Assembly (NCBI GenBank): GCA_035935465.1
Contig: DASYXA010000092.1
Location: forward strand, 1 to 32,254
Source: UBA4735 sp035935465
Lineage (GTDB): Bacteria > Chloroflexota > Limnocylindria > P2-11E
Direction of reading: 5' to 3'
Length of the DNA: 32,254 bases
Made by a program: the position numbers and the translations under genes. The notes below the pieces were generated by a model, which saw nothing but the letters and a program-made list of their open reading frames with translations, made no database searches and was not told where the DNA came from. Positions 15,548-23,493 of the stretch are shown here, piece by piece; position 1 is the stretch's first letter, and the number at the start of each line of letters is the position of its first letter.

Positions 15548-15577
15548 AGGATATATGCCCATATCGGAATAGATCAA
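15548..15577 (-). promoter_or_regulatory. ArsR promoter with embedded palindromic operator
   Basis: On the minus strand TTGATC (15577-15572) and TATCCT (15553-15548) are 18 bases apart. ATATG-CC-CATAT (15553-15564), also readable as GATAT-N6-ATATC (15550-15565), lies across the spacer and -10. A repressor bound there would block polymerase. This is one of the few AT-rich spots in the window. Confidence 0.65.
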
Positions 15578-15621
15578 GACTGCGCGTCGCTCGCCCCGAG
15601 CGATCCGACCGAGACTGCGAG

Positions 15622-15987
15622 CTACGCCTGCGGGACGAACTTGAGGGAGATCGAGTTCACGCAGTGCCGGGTGTTCGTCGGCGTGAAGCCCTCACCGGCG
15701 AAGACATGGCCGAGATGCCCACCGCATGACGCGCACTCGATCTCGACCCGATGGCCATCCGGATCGGGCAGCCGGCGGACGGCTCCCGCGATCTCCTGGT
15801 CGAACGACGGCCAGCCGCAGCCGGAGTGGAACTTCGCGTCGGAGATGTAGAGCGGCGACTCGCACCGGCGGCAGACATAGGTGCCCTCAACGAAGAAGTC
15901 GTCGTACTCGCCGCTGAATGGCCGCTCGGTACCTTTGTCGACGATCACGCGCGTCTCTTCCGGCGTGAGCTGGTTCAGCGCCCTCAT
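15622..15987 (-). CDS. msrB: Peptide-methionine (R)-S-oxide reductase
   Basis: A 121-residue MsrB that repairs methionine-R-sulfoxide in proteins. The structural zinc site is complete (Cys 39, Cys 42 in CRRC; Cys 85, Cys 88 in CASC). The catalytic cysteine is Cys 109 in NTRHCVNSISLKF. SGCGWPSF supplies Cys 57 as a possible resolving residue. TERPFSGEYDDFF is the standard N-terminal substrate-side motif. The ATG at 15987 has GAGGTG just upstream. It is divergent from the pterin dehydratase fusion and upstream of the arsR unit with its own promoter. There is no signal peptide, so it is cytosolic. Confidence 0.95.
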   Translation of the reverse strand: MRALNQLTPEETRVIVDKGTERPFSGEYDDFFVEGTYVCRRCESPLYISDAKFHSGCGWPSFDQEIAGAVRRLPDPDGHRVEIECASCGGHLGHVFAGEGFTPTNTRHCVNSISLKFVPQA

Positions 15988-16022
15988 CCCATCACCTCGA
16001 CCGCTCTAGGTTCCACAATCTT

Positions 16023-16038
16023 CGCACGCCGTCGTGCG
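16023..16038. promoter_or_regulatory. Inverted repeat CGCACG-CCGT-CGTGCG
   Basis: A perfect six-base dyad lies in the 75-base gap between the divergent msrB and pterin dehydratase fusion genes, between a possible TAGGTT box (16007-16012) and the AAGGAGG ribosome site. It could be an operator or a hairpin in the leader. Confidence 0.3.
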
Positions 16039-16062
16039 CGAGACGGCGCGAAGGAGGCCCCC

Positions 16063-16731
16063 ATGATCGAGAAGCTCAGCCCGGCGGAGTTCCTGAACGC
16101 CGAGGGCGTCGCGGATTGGCGCGTCGTCGGCGACGGCGCGAACGCGTACTTTCGCACCGGATCGTTCGCGGCCGGCGCGCGGCTGGTGCAGGCGATCAGC
16201 GAGGTCCCCGGGGTCGAGGACCATCACCCCGACATCGACGTGCGCCACGACGGCGTGACCGTACGGCTCATGACGATGGCCCCGGACTACGGCGGGATGA
16301 GCCGGCGCGACGCGGACCTCGCGCGCCGGATCTCGGCGGCCGCTCGAACGCTCGGCCTCGCCGCCGACCCGTCGGGGATCCAGAGCCTGCTGGTCATCCC
16401 GGGCGCACCCGATCGGGCCGCGGTGCTGCCGTTCTGGCGGGCGGTGCTGGGGTACGAGCCTCGGGTCGACAGTCCGGCGGAGGACCTCGTCGATCCGCGC
16501 GGCCGGTCCGTGCCGTTCTGGTTCGAGCAGATGGAGCAGCCGCGCGCCGACGGTGGCGGCGCGATCCACGTCGCCGTCTGGGTGCCGTACGAGGACGCTC
16601 GGGCGCGCATCGCGGCAGCGCTCGCCGCCGGCGGCCGGCTGGTGCGCGACGAGTTCGCGCCGTCGTGGTGGACGCTGGCCGACGCGGCGGGGAACGAGGT
16701 CGACATCGCGACGGCGGGCGGCCGCGACTGA
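16063..16731 (+). CDS. Pterin-4a-carbinolamine dehydratase - VOC domain fusion
   Basis: A two-domain protein of 222 residues. Residues 1-98 are a pterin-4a-carbinolamine dehydratase: MIEKLSPAEF, then VEDHHPDIDVRHDGVTVRL with the catalytic HHP motif, then DADLARRIS. Residues about 105-220 are a vicinal-oxygen-chelate/glyoxalase-like domain (FWRAVLGYEPR, RSVPFWFEQME, GAIHVAVWVP, WTLADAAGNEVDIAT). AAGGAGG lies five bases before ATG 16063, one of the strongest ribosome sites in the window. The dehydratase normally recycles the cofactor of aromatic amino acid hydroxylases, but no such hydroxylase is nearby. The VOC ligand is unknown, and its metal ligands are only partly recognisable. Confidence 0.88.
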   Translation: MIEKLSPAEFLNAEGVADWRVVGDGANAYFRTGSFAAGARLVQAISEVPGVEDHHPDIDVRHDGVTVRLMTMAPDYGGMSRRDADLARRISAAARTLGLAADPSGIQSLLVIPGAPDRAAVLPFWRAVLGYEPRVDSPAEDLVDPRGRSVPFWFEQMEQPRADGGGAIHVAVWVPYEDARARIAAALAAGGRLVRDEFAPSWWTLADAAGNEVDIATAGGRD

Positions 16732-16775
16732 CGTGCGGCGCCGCCACGTACCGCTTCGCCTGGCTGCGCGTTGGG

Positions 16776-16781
16776 TAGGGT
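16776..16781 (+). promoter_or_regulatory. -10 box (TAGGGT) of aldose dehydrogenase gene, leaderless
   Basis: TAGGGT ends seven bases before ATG 16789 and no Shine-Dalgarno sequence is present. It supports ATG 16789 over the upstream in-frame TTG at 16771. Confidence 0.5.
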
Positions 16782-16788
16782 GACGGTC

Positions 16789-18060
16789 ATGGGAGCACGT
16801 CGGCTCGCGCTCGGCATCGCCCTCGCGGCCGCGGGCGCGTGCTCGGCCCCGGCCGCGCTGCCCCGTCCGTCGGCGACCGCGTCGCCGCTCCCGTCGGTGG
16901 CGTCCTCCGCCTCGCCGGCGACCGCGGCACCGTCCGCGACGGCATCGCCCGCGCCCGCATCGACGCCCGTCGCGCTGCCCACGCCCGCACCGACGCCCGT
17001 CCAGACCGCGGCCGCCGCGATCCCGCAGGTCCGCCTCGCCCGGGCGATGGGCAACCTCGCGTTCAGCTCGATGACCGGCGCGTTCCAGGCGGCCGACGGA
17101 CGCTGGTACGTGCTCGAGCAGCCTGGGCGCATCCTCACGTTCCGCGAAGGCGACGCGAGCGCGACCGTGTTCCTCGACATCCGCGATCACGTCGAGTCCG
17201 GCGGCGAGAAGGGGCTTCTCGGGTTCGCGTTCGCGCCGGACTTCGCGCAGAGCGGCATCTTCTTCGTCGACTACACCCGCGGCGGACCGCTCCGCACCGA
17301 GATCGCGAGCTTCAGTGCGAGCGGCACGGTCGCGAACAAGACGAGCGAGGTGGTCATCCTCGAGATCGCGCAGCCGTTCGACAACCACAACGGGGGCCAG
17401 CTCGCGTTCGGACCCGATGGCTACCTCTACATCGGCATGGGCGACGGCGGATCGGGCGGTGACCCGATGCGGAACGGCCAGAACACCAACGTGCTGCTCG
17501 CGAAGCTCCTGCGCATCGACGTGAGCGATCGCACGCGCTATCGCGTCCCCTCCGACAACCCGTTCGCGGGCGGCGGCGGCCGCGGCGAGATCTGGGCCTA
17601 CGGCCTGCGGAACCCCTGGCGCTTCTCGTTCGACACCGAGACCGGCCTGCTCTGGCTCGGCGACGTCGGGCAGAACCAGTGGGAGGAGATCGACCTCGTC
17701 TCCCGCGGCGCGAACTACGGCTGGAACGTCATGGAGGGGACGCACTGCTACAACGCGTCGAGCTGCTCGACGGCGGGCCTGACGCTCCCGGTGGCCGAGT
17801 ACCCGCATACCCTCGGCTGTTCCGTCACCGGCGGGTTCGTCGATCGCGGGGCGGTGCCCGAGCTCCGCGGCGTGTACGTGTACGGCGACTACTGCAGCGG
17901 CCGCATCTGGGGCCTGCGGTACGCCGACGGCCGGATCGTCGGGCCGGTGCAGATCGCGACGTCCGGTTTCGCGATCGGCTCGTTCGCGCAGGACCGCGCG
18001 GGCGAGGTCTACGTGCTCCAGTACGCGGGCTCAGGCGGGATCTACAAGATCAGCCGCTGA
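16789..18060 (+). CDS. PQQ-dependent aldose sugar dehydrogenase-like lipoprotein
   Basis: A secreted six-blade propeller of the soluble glucose dehydrogenase (GDH-B/YliI) family that oxidises aldoses with PQQ. The 423 residues begin with a lipoprotein signal (MGARRLALGIALAAAGAC, Cys 18) and an Ala/Pro/Ser/Thr linker to about 75. The catalytic region follows: EKGLLGFAFAPDF, then FDNHNGGQLAFGPDGYLYIG with the active-site histidine, GMGDGGSGGDP, AYGLRNPWRFSFD, WLGDVGQNQWEEID and NYGWNVMEG. Pairs of cysteines near the end (HCYNASSC, LGC, DYC) suggest disulfides outside the cell. No PQQ synthesis genes are in the window, so PQQ may be made elsewhere or taken up. It converges with the lipase gene, overlapping by 11 bases. 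Confidence 0.9.
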   Translation: MGARRLALGIALAAAGACSAPAALPRPSATASPLPSVASSASPATAAPSATASPAPASTPVALPTPAPTPVQTAAAAIPQVRLARAMGNLAFSSMTGAFQAADGRWYVLEQPGRILTFREGDASATVFLDIRDHVESGGEKGLLGFAFAPDFAQSGIFFVDYTRGGPLRTEIASFSASGTVANKTSEVVILEIAQPFDNHNGGQLAFGPDGYLYIGMGDGGSGGDPMRNGQNTNVLLAKLLRIDVSDRTRYRVPSDNPFAGGGGRGEIWAYGLRNPWRFSFDTETGLLWLGDVGQNQWEEIDLVSRGANYGWNVMEGTHCYNASSCSTAGLTLPVAEYPHTLGCSVTGGFVDRGAVPELRGVYVYGDYCSGRIWGLRYADGRIVGPVQIATSGFAIGSFAQDRAGEVYVLQYAGSGGIYKISR

Positions 18061-18877
18061 GCCGGCCGGCGATCCAGGCGATCGTGTCGCCGATCACCGC
18101 CACCTTGGTCGGCTCGTTGTGCGTCTCGTGGTGCAGGCCCGGGTAGACCCGGCGGGTGACGTTCGCGCGGCCGTCGAGCGTTCGCGTCGCCCACTCCGGC
18201 ACGATCGGGTCGGCGGCCCCGTGCACGACGTACGTCGGGATGGGGAGCGCCCCGATCCGGGCGAGCGTCGCCTGCACCCGATCCTGCTCGGCGAAGAGCG
18301 CGGACCCGAGTCGCGCGGTCGTCCGATGGAACGCCAAGGGATCGGCGCGGTACGCCGTCTCCACCGCCGGATCGCTCGACAGGCCGCCGGCCGGGAAGGT
18401 GTTCGCGATCGTGAAGAGGGGGGTGGCGCGGGCGAGGAGGACCGCGAGCCCGCGCTTCCAGGCCGGCACGGCGGCAGCGATCGCCGGTGCGGAGAGCACG
18501 AGGAGGTCGGGGAGGGGACGCGGCGGATCCGCAAGGACGTAGCCCAACGCCGTGAGCCCGCCCATCGAGTGGCCGTAGAGCACGACCGGGAGGCCGCGCG
18601 CCGCGGAGCGGACCGCGGCGAGACGATCCTCGAGGTCGTCGTGGTACAGCGACCACCGCTCGACGTACGCGCGATGGCCACCCGAGCCGCCGAAGCCCCG
18701 CTGGTCGTAGCCGTGGGTCTCGATCCCGGCCGCGGCCAGCTGCGCGGCGACGTGCTCGTAGCGGCCGGCGTGCTCGGCGATGCCGTGCACGAGCAGCAGG
18801 TGGGCGCGCGGCGGGCCGGCGGCGGGCCAGCGGTACGTCCGCAGCACCAGGCCGTCCCGTGCGCGCACGTCCGTCAT
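18050..18877 (-). CDS. Alpha/beta hydrolase, monoacylglycerol lipase-like
   Basis: A 275-residue serine hydrolase of the Hydrolase_4/monoacylglycerol lipase group. LLLVHGIAEHAGRY holds the oxyanion region. The nucleophile is Ser 104 in YGHSMGG, the acid Asp 223 in HGAADPIVP, and the base His 250 in GLHHETHNE, the H-E-x-x-N-E ending typical of this group. There is no signal peptide. ATG 18877 overlaps the stop of the HNH-like gene (ATGA), so the two are co-translated. Its natural substrate may be a glycerolipid or another ester. Confidence 0.9.
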   Translation of the reverse strand: MTDVRARDGLVLRTYRWPAAGPPRAHLLLVHGIAEHAGRYEHVAAQLAAAGIETHGYDQRGFGGSGGHRAYVERWSLYHDDLEDRLAAVRSAARGLPVVLYGHSMGGLTALGYVLADPPRPLPDLLVLSAPAIAAAVPAWKRGLAVLLARATPLFTIANTFPAGGLSSDPAVETAYRADPLAFHRTTARLGSALFAEQDRVQATLARIGALPIPTYVVHGAADPIVPEWATRTLDGRANVTRRVYPGLHHETHNEPTKVAVIGDTIAWIAGRLSG

Positions 18878-19479
18878 GGCTGCAGTGTGGACCAGCGGCC
18901 GGTGACGACCGGCAGCGTCTCCCAGCGCAGGAGCCGCGAGTGCAGCGGCCAGACCTGCGTTCCGTGGCGGCTCGCGAGCTCGCCGCGTGCGGCGACGTGC
19001 CCGACGAGGTCATCGACCTGGACCGCGACCGATCGCGCGCGGCCGTCGGCCGAGAGGTCCACGGCGAAGTCCAGCCGCTGCGGTGGCCGGCGCCGCCGCG
19101 CGAGGAAGACCTCGAGGTCGGAGGACATCCCGCCCGCCAGCGGCCGGGCGTCCGCCACGCCGAGGAGCGGGGCACCCTGCGCCGCGGCGAGCAACAGCGC
19201 GGTCTTCGCGAACCAGCGGCTGATCGTGATCCGGTCCGCGGGCTGGATCACGCCGACGCGAGGACGGGCGAAGACCGCGCGCCGGAAGCTGTCCTCGAGC
19301 GCGCTCATCCAGCCGGCGTTGCAGTCGGCGCAGACGGCCGCGGTCACGCGCGAGATCCGCACCGGCGCGGTCGTCGCGACGAGCCGCGCACCGCGGAGCC
19401 GCGTCACCAGCCAGCGCGCGAAGACGTGCTCGCGGGACATCGGCCGGCCGGCGCGTCGGCAGAAGAAGCAAGGCTCCAT
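18874..19479 (-). CDS. HNH-endonuclease-like protein
   Basis: A 201-residue protein whose N-terminus, PCFFCRRAGRPMSREHVFAR, and a later AVCADCNAGWMSALEDSF give the CxxC...EHV...CxxCN pattern of HNH-type zinc-finger nuclease domains. The rest (about 90-201) is not recognisable. Comparable proteins are mostly uncharacterised, and nuclease activity is not assured because the second active-site histidine is not evident. The start is ATG 19479; the reading frame stays open far upstream only because it is antisense to the gene at 19579-20232. Its stop overlaps the lipase start. Confidence 0.75.
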   Translation of the reverse strand: MEPCFFCRRAGRPMSREHVFARWLVTRLRGARLVATTAPVRISRVTAAVCADCNAGWMSALEDSFRRAVFARPRVGVIQPADRITISRWFAKTALLLAAAQGAPLLGVADARPLAGGMSSDLEVFLARRRRPPQRLDFAVDLSADGRARSVAVQVDDLVGHVAARGELASRHGTQVWPLHSRLLRWETLPVVTGRWSTLQP

Positions 19480-19566
19480 CCGCGTCAGAGCCGGAGCGCC
19501 ACGTTCGCGCCGGCCCACCGCACGTCGGGATTGTGCGGCAGCTCCGCGCGGCTCGACGCCGAGGCG

Positions 19567-19572
19567 TAGGGT
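19567..19572 (+). promoter_or_regulatory. -10 box (TAGGGT) of membrane protein gene, leaderless
   Basis: TAGGGT ends six bases before GTG 19579, the same hexamer as at 16776 and, on the minus strand, 28302-28297. No ribosome-binding site is present. Confidence 0.5.
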
Positions 19573-19578
19573 CGCGGG

Positions 19579-20232
19579 GTGGACGCAGCGGACATCGATC
19601 GGATCCTGGCCGCGTCCGAGGCACGGCTGGACGCGCGATTCTGGAGCGCGGTCAGCGCCGTGAAGCGCCGGGTCGAGCTCGTCGACCGGTTCGCCGACCG
19701 CATCGCCCGGATCGACCGCGCCGCGTTCGAGCGGACGGTGCCGCTGCGCGCGCCGATCGCGGCAGGCATCGCGGTCGACGCGGCCGGCGTCGCGATCGGG
19801 ATCGCGTTGGTCGCGTACGCGCCCTCGCTGGCGTCGCCCGCGCGGGAGCTGCTGTTCCTGGCCGGCGTCGGCGCCGTCCTTGGCACGAGCCACACGCTCG
19901 CGCATTGGATCGTCGGCACGCTGGCCGGCATCCGCTTCACGCACGCGTTCGTGGTCCCGCCGAAGCGTCCGCAACCCGGGTTCAAGATCGACTACGCCTC
20001 GTACCTGCGCACCCCCGCGCGGTCGCGCGCCTGGATGCACGCGTCGGGCGCGATCGTGACGAAGGTCGTTCCGTTCGCGGCGCTCCCGTTCGCGGTCCAG
20101 TCCGGCCTCGCGCCGTGGGCCATCTGGCTGCTGCTCGCCCTCGGCGTCCTCCAGCTCGTCACCGACGCGCTCTGGTCGGTGCGCGGCTCGGACTGGAAGA
20201 AGTTCCGGCGTGAGATGCGCTTCGCGACCTAG
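19579..20232 (+). CDS. Multi-pass membrane protein of unknown function
   Basis: A 217-residue protein. An amphipathic, charged N-terminus (about 1-55, with several Arg/Asp pairs) is followed by hydrophobic segments near 58-82, 88-112, 158-176 and 180-200. The polar motif GTSHTLAHWIVGTLAGIRFTH lies at the end of the second helix, and PGFKIDYASYLRTPARSRAW sits in the loop after it. The histidines suggest a metal site, but no HExxH is present and I cannot name a family. The start is GTG 19579 behind TAGGGT. The TAG at 20230-20232 lies in a CTAG shared with the convergent oxidase gene. Confidence 0.75.
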   Translation: MDAADIDRILAASEARLDARFWSAVSAVKRRVELVDRFADRIARIDRAAFERTVPLRAPIAAGIAVDAAGVAIGIALVAYAPSLASPARELLFLAGVGAVLGTSHTLAHWIVGTLAGIRFTHAFVVPPKRPQPGFKIDYASYLRTPARSRAWMHASGAIVTKVVPFAALPFAVQSGLAPWAIWLLLALGVLQLVTDALWSVRGSDWKKFRREMRFAT

Positions 20233-21396
20233 CTTCGGGTCGGATCGGGCTCCCGCTCGGCGATACGCCGGGAGGCTCGCGTTGGGCCGACGGAGAGCTG
20301 GCGAGCGGATCCCAGCACCAGCCTGCTCTCCGCCGACCAGGTCCGGCTCCAGCGCCGCGAGCGAGCGCGCGCCGACCAGGGCCATCGCGAGGTCGAGCTC
20401 CGCGCGGAGCAGCTCGACGACCCGACGCACGCCGTTCGCGCCGCCGGCCGCGAGGCCGTACAGCTGCGGCCGGCCGATCGCGACGGCGTCCGCGCCGAGC
20501 GCGAGCGCCTTGATGACGTCGGTCCCGCGCCGGATGCCGCCGTCGAGCACGATCGCGCAGCTCCCGGCGACCGCCTGCGCGACGTCGGCCAGCGCGTCGA
20601 GCGTCGCGACCGCCCCATCGAGCTGGCGGCCGCCGTGGTTCGAGACCCAGATCCCGTCGACGCCCAGGTCCAGCGCGCGCTTCGCGTCGTCGCCGCGGAC
20701 GATGCCCTTCAACAGGAGCGGCAGACCGCCGGCCGCGGCGCGGATCCACCGCAGGTCGTCCCACCCGAGGTTCGCGCTCGCGATCGGGCTCGCCCAGGCG
20801 CGCGACCGCTCGTCGCCCGGCGGCGCCCAGGCCGGCTCGTAGGCGTGGGCCATCGCGACCCCGGGCGGTAGGGTGAAGGCGTTGCGCAGATCGCGCTCGC
20901 GCCGGCCGAGGAGCGGCACGTCGACCGTCAGCACGATCGCGCGGTGGCCCGTCGCGACCGCGAGCCGAATGAGCTCCTCGCTCGCCTCACGCTGCCCGAG
21001 GTGGTAGAGCTGGAACCAGCGCAGCCCTTCCGGCGCGGCCGTCGCGATGTCATCGAGCCGCGTGCTCGTCGCGGTTGACACCGTGTACAGCGCCCCCGCG
21101 GCCGCCGCCCCGCGCGCGGTCGCGAGCTCGCCGTCGGGATGCGCGACGCGATGCAGGGCCGTCGGCGCGAGGAGGATCGGGTGCGGCAGGTCGAGCCCGA
21201 GCAGCCGCGTCCGCAGGTCGCGCGTCGCGACGTCGACGAGCGCGCGGTTGCGCAGGGCCCGGCGCGCGAACGCCGCGCGATTCCCCGCGACGCTCCGTTC
21301 GTCCTCGGCGCCGCCTGCGATGAAGTCGTAGGTCATCGCCGGGAGCGTCTCGCGCGCGACCGCCTCGAACTCGTCGAGATTCAGCGGCTCGGTCAC
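20229..21396 (-). CDS. FMN-dependent alpha-hydroxyacid oxidase, frameshifted at the 3' end
   Basis: TIM-barrel flavoprotein of the lactate/glycolate oxidase family that oxidises a 2-hydroxyacid to the 2-oxoacid. Active-site residues are visible: Tyr 23 (MTYDFIAGGAEDE), Tyr 131 (WFQLYHLG), Asp 159 and Arg 165 (LTVDVPLLGRRERD), Lys 230 (LLLKGIV), and His 254 and Arg 257 (SNHGGRQLD). The start is GTG 21396 behind AAGGAGG. After DLV (residues 352-354) the frame has no stop and runs through the antisense of the convergent gene as far as 18874. Shifting by one base near 20325-20340 yields an ending SAESRLVLGSARQL... and a TAG at 20231-20229 in a CTAG shared with the convergent gene. That makes the protein about 388 residues, normal for the family. 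Confidence 0.88.
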
Positions 21397-21400
21397 TCTG

Positions 21401-21426
21401 CCTCCTTCGCCACGAACGCCACTCTA
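21401..21426 (-). promoter_or_regulatory. -10 box and ribosome site of the hydroxyacid oxidase
   Basis: On the minus strand TAGAGT (21426-21421) is followed by AAGGAGG (21407-21401), four bases before GTG 21396. It is a leadered, Shine-Dalgarno start, unlike many other first genes here. Confidence 0.5.
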
Positions 21427-21470
21427 GGGAGCGCGGCGGCCCCGACACGCGGCTGCCCGAGAATGGAGCG

Positions 21471-21803
21471 GTGGGATCCGCTCGCATCCTCGCCGCCCTC
21501 GGTGGCCTGATCGGGGCCGGCAGCGTCGTGGTCGGGCTGGCCGGGGACGGTGGCACCGCGCCGTACCAGTCGCGGCTCCCGTTCGCGTTGGCGGCGTTCG
21601 GGCTCGCGGCCGTCGCGGGCGCGGCGCCGTGGTGGCCGCGGCGCTCGTCGCGCGCCAGCGGGTTCATCGTCTTCCCGGCCGGGGTCGTCGGCTTCCTCTG
21701 CACGCAGCTCTGGTTCATCAACACGTCCTACGTCGCCGCGCTGCCGCTCTGGCTCCTCGCCAGCCTGCTGCTGTTGCTTGCCGCGTCGCGCACGCCGCGG
21801 TGA
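21471..21803 (+). CDS. Small membrane protein, unknown
   Basis: A 110-residue protein with four hydrophobic stretches (about 6-24, 36-52, 62-82, 88-106) separated by short loops (PYQSRLP, PWWPRRSSR). There is no recognisable domain. The GTG start at 21471 has a weak GGAG nearby. The TGA overlaps the GTG of the EamA gene (GTGA, 21800-21803), so it is likely translated together with the exporter. Confidence 0.65.
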   Translation: MGSARILAALGGLIGAGSVVVGLAGDGGTAPYQSRLPFALAAFGLAAVAGAAPWWPRRSSRASGFIVFPAGVVGFLCTQLWFINTSYVAALPLWLLASLLLLLAASRTPR

Positions 21804-22696
21804 CGCGCCGCGGCTGGCTGCTGTTCGCCGCGATGGCGGTGATCTGGGGCATCCCGTACCTGCTGATCAAGATCGCGGTCGCGGAGCTCACCCCGGCGAC
21901 GCTCGTGCTCCTCCGCACCGGCGTCGCGGGCCTGATCCTCGTCCCGCTCGCGGCGGCCCGCGGCGACCTCCGGCCGCTGCTGCCGCGCTGGCGGTGGGTC
22001 CTCGCGTACACGTTCGTCGAGGTCGCGGCGCCCTGGATCCTGCTCTCGGACGCGGAGCGCCGGCTCTCGAGCTCGCTCGCGGGATTGCTCATCGCCGGCG
22101 TGCCGCTCGTCGGCTCGCTGCTCGTGTGGATCGTCGGCGGCGACGACCGGCCCGACCTGCGGCGGATCGCCGGCCTCGTCGTCGGCTTCGCCGGCGTCGC
22201 GCTCGTCGTGGGTCTGGACGTCGCGACCGACGACCTGCGCGCGGTCGGCGAGGTCGGCCTCGTGGTCGTCGGCTACGCGATCGGCCCGATGATCATCGCC
22301 CGCCGCCTCCAGGGTGCGCCGACCGTCGGCGTGGTCGCTGCGTCGCTCGCGCTGACCGCGCTCGCGTACACCCCGATCGGCGTCGCGCAGCTGCCCGCGG
22401 CGCTGCCGTCGACGCAGGTCCTGCTGGCGATCCTCATCCTGGGTGTCGTCTGCACCGCGCTCGCGTTCCTCTTGTTCTTCGCACTCATCCGGGAGGTCGG
22501 TCCGATCCGCTCCACGATCATCACGTACTTCAATCCCGCCGTCGCGCTCGCCCTCGGGGTCGTCCTGCTCCACGAGCCGTTCACAGTCGGCCTCGCCGCG
22601 GGCTTCGCGTTCATCGCGATCGGCTCGTTCGTCGCGACCCGCCGGCCCCGCGGAATGCCGCGGCCGGCCGGCGCGTTACCGGAAGGAGCTCCATGA
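21800..22696 (+). CDS. DMT-superfamily (EamA) transporter
   Basis: A 298-residue exporter-like membrane protein with two EamA repeats. The first helix has the family motif MAVIWGIPYLLIKIAVAEL. The second repeat has SLALTALAYTPIG, and the end of the protein carries STIITYFNPAVALALGVVLLHEPF, the conserved pre-C-terminal segment. About ten helices are predicted by hydrophobicity. Start and stop both overlap neighbours (GTGA at 21800; ATGA at 22693-22696), placing it in a three-gene operon with a small membrane protein and a DODA-type dioxygenase. The substrate could be related to the dioxygenase's aromatic substrate, but that is inference. Confidence 0.9.
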   Translation: MTRRGWLLFAAMAVIWGIPYLLIKIAVAELTPATLVLLRTGVAGLILVPLAAARGDLRPLLPRWRWVLAYTFVEVAAPWILLSDAERRLSSSLAGLLIAGVPLVGSLLVWIVGGDDRPDLRRIAGLVVGFAGVALVVGLDVATDDLRAVGEVGLVVVGYAIGPMIIARRLQGAPTVGVVAASLALTALAYTPIGVAQLPAALPSTQVLLAILILGVVCTALAFLLFFALIREVGPIRSTIITYFNPAVALALGVVLLHEPFTVGLAAGFAFIAIGSFVATRRPRGMPRPAGALPEGAP

Positions 22697-23484
22697 CCGA
22701 CGCCACCGACCCGACCGCCCGCATGCCCGCGCTCTACCTCGGCCACGGCGCGCCGGTCCTGGTGGACGACCCGATCTGGCCGGGGCAGCTCGCCCGCTGG
22801 TCGGCCGATCTTCCACGGCCGAAGGCGATCCTCGTCGTGTCCGCGCACTGGGAGAACGCGCCGCTCACGATCGGCGCGACGACGCCGGTCCCGCTGGTCT
22901 ACGACTTCTACGGCTTTCCGCAGAAGTACTACGACGTCACCTATCCCGCACCCGGCGCACCGGATCTCGCGAAGCGCATCCGGCAGCTGCTCCCCGGACA
23001 GCCGATCGCCGAGGCGCCGGCGCGCGGGCTCGATCACGGCGCGTACGTGCCGCTTACCGTGATGTACCCGAACGCCGACGTCCCCGTGCTGCAGATCTCG
23101 ATGCCCAGCCTCGACTCGAAGGAGCTGCTCGAGCTCGGCACGAAGCTCGCGCCGCTCCGCGACGAGGGCGTGCTCATCATGGGCAGCGGCTTCATGACCC
23201 ACGGCCTCCCGTTCCTGGAGGACTTCCGGCCCGACGCGACGCCGCCGGCGTGGTCGAAGGAGTTCGATCTCTGGAGCGCGGAGACGCTCGCGACGGGCGA
23301 CGTCGACGCGCTGGTCGACTACAAGCGCCGCGCGCCCGGCGTCCGGTACGCGCACCCGACGGTCGACCACTTCGTGCCGCTGTTCGTCGCGCTCGGCGCG
23401 AGCCTCGAGCGGAAGGAGACGCCCGACACGGTCATCGACGGGTACTTCCTCGGGCTTTCGAAGCGATCCGTCCAGTTCGACTGA
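22693..23484 (+). CDS. DODA-type extradiol ring-cleavage dioxygenase
   Basis: A 263-residue LigB/DODA-type enzyme of the YgiD group, which cleaves catecholic rings such as DOPA. The metal-site histidines are recognisable: His 18 (YLGHGAPVL), His 52 (VVSAHWE), His 115 (RGLDHGAYVPL) and His 221/226 (HPTVDHFVPLF). YDFYGFPQKYYDVTYPAPG is a family hallmark. GGAAGGAG lies a few bases before the ATG, which overlaps the exporter stop. There is no signal peptide. The physiological substrate is unknown for most bacterial members. Confidence 0.92.
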   Translation: MTDATDPTARMPALYLGHGAPVLVDDPIWPGQLARWSADLPRPKAILVVSAHWENAPLTIGATTPVPLVYDFYGFPQKYYDVTYPAPGAPDLAKRIRQLLPGQPIAEAPARGLDHGAYVPLTVMYPNADVPVLQISMPSLDSKELLELGTKLAPLRDEGVLIMGSGFMTHGLPFLEDFRPDATPPAWSKEFDLWSAETLATGDVDALVDYKRRAPGVRYAHPTVDHFVPLFVALGASLERKETPDTVIDGYFLGLSKRSVQFD

Positions 23485-23493
23485 GCTCCGCCG

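Noticed and set aside
18874..21396. One 840-codon minus-strand ORF joining the hydroxyacid oxidase and the HNH-like protein
   Set aside because: The middle third is antisense to a credible membrane protein gene on the plus strand and has an Arg/Asp/Glu-rich shadow composition. It is better explained by a frameshift that hides the oxidase stop.
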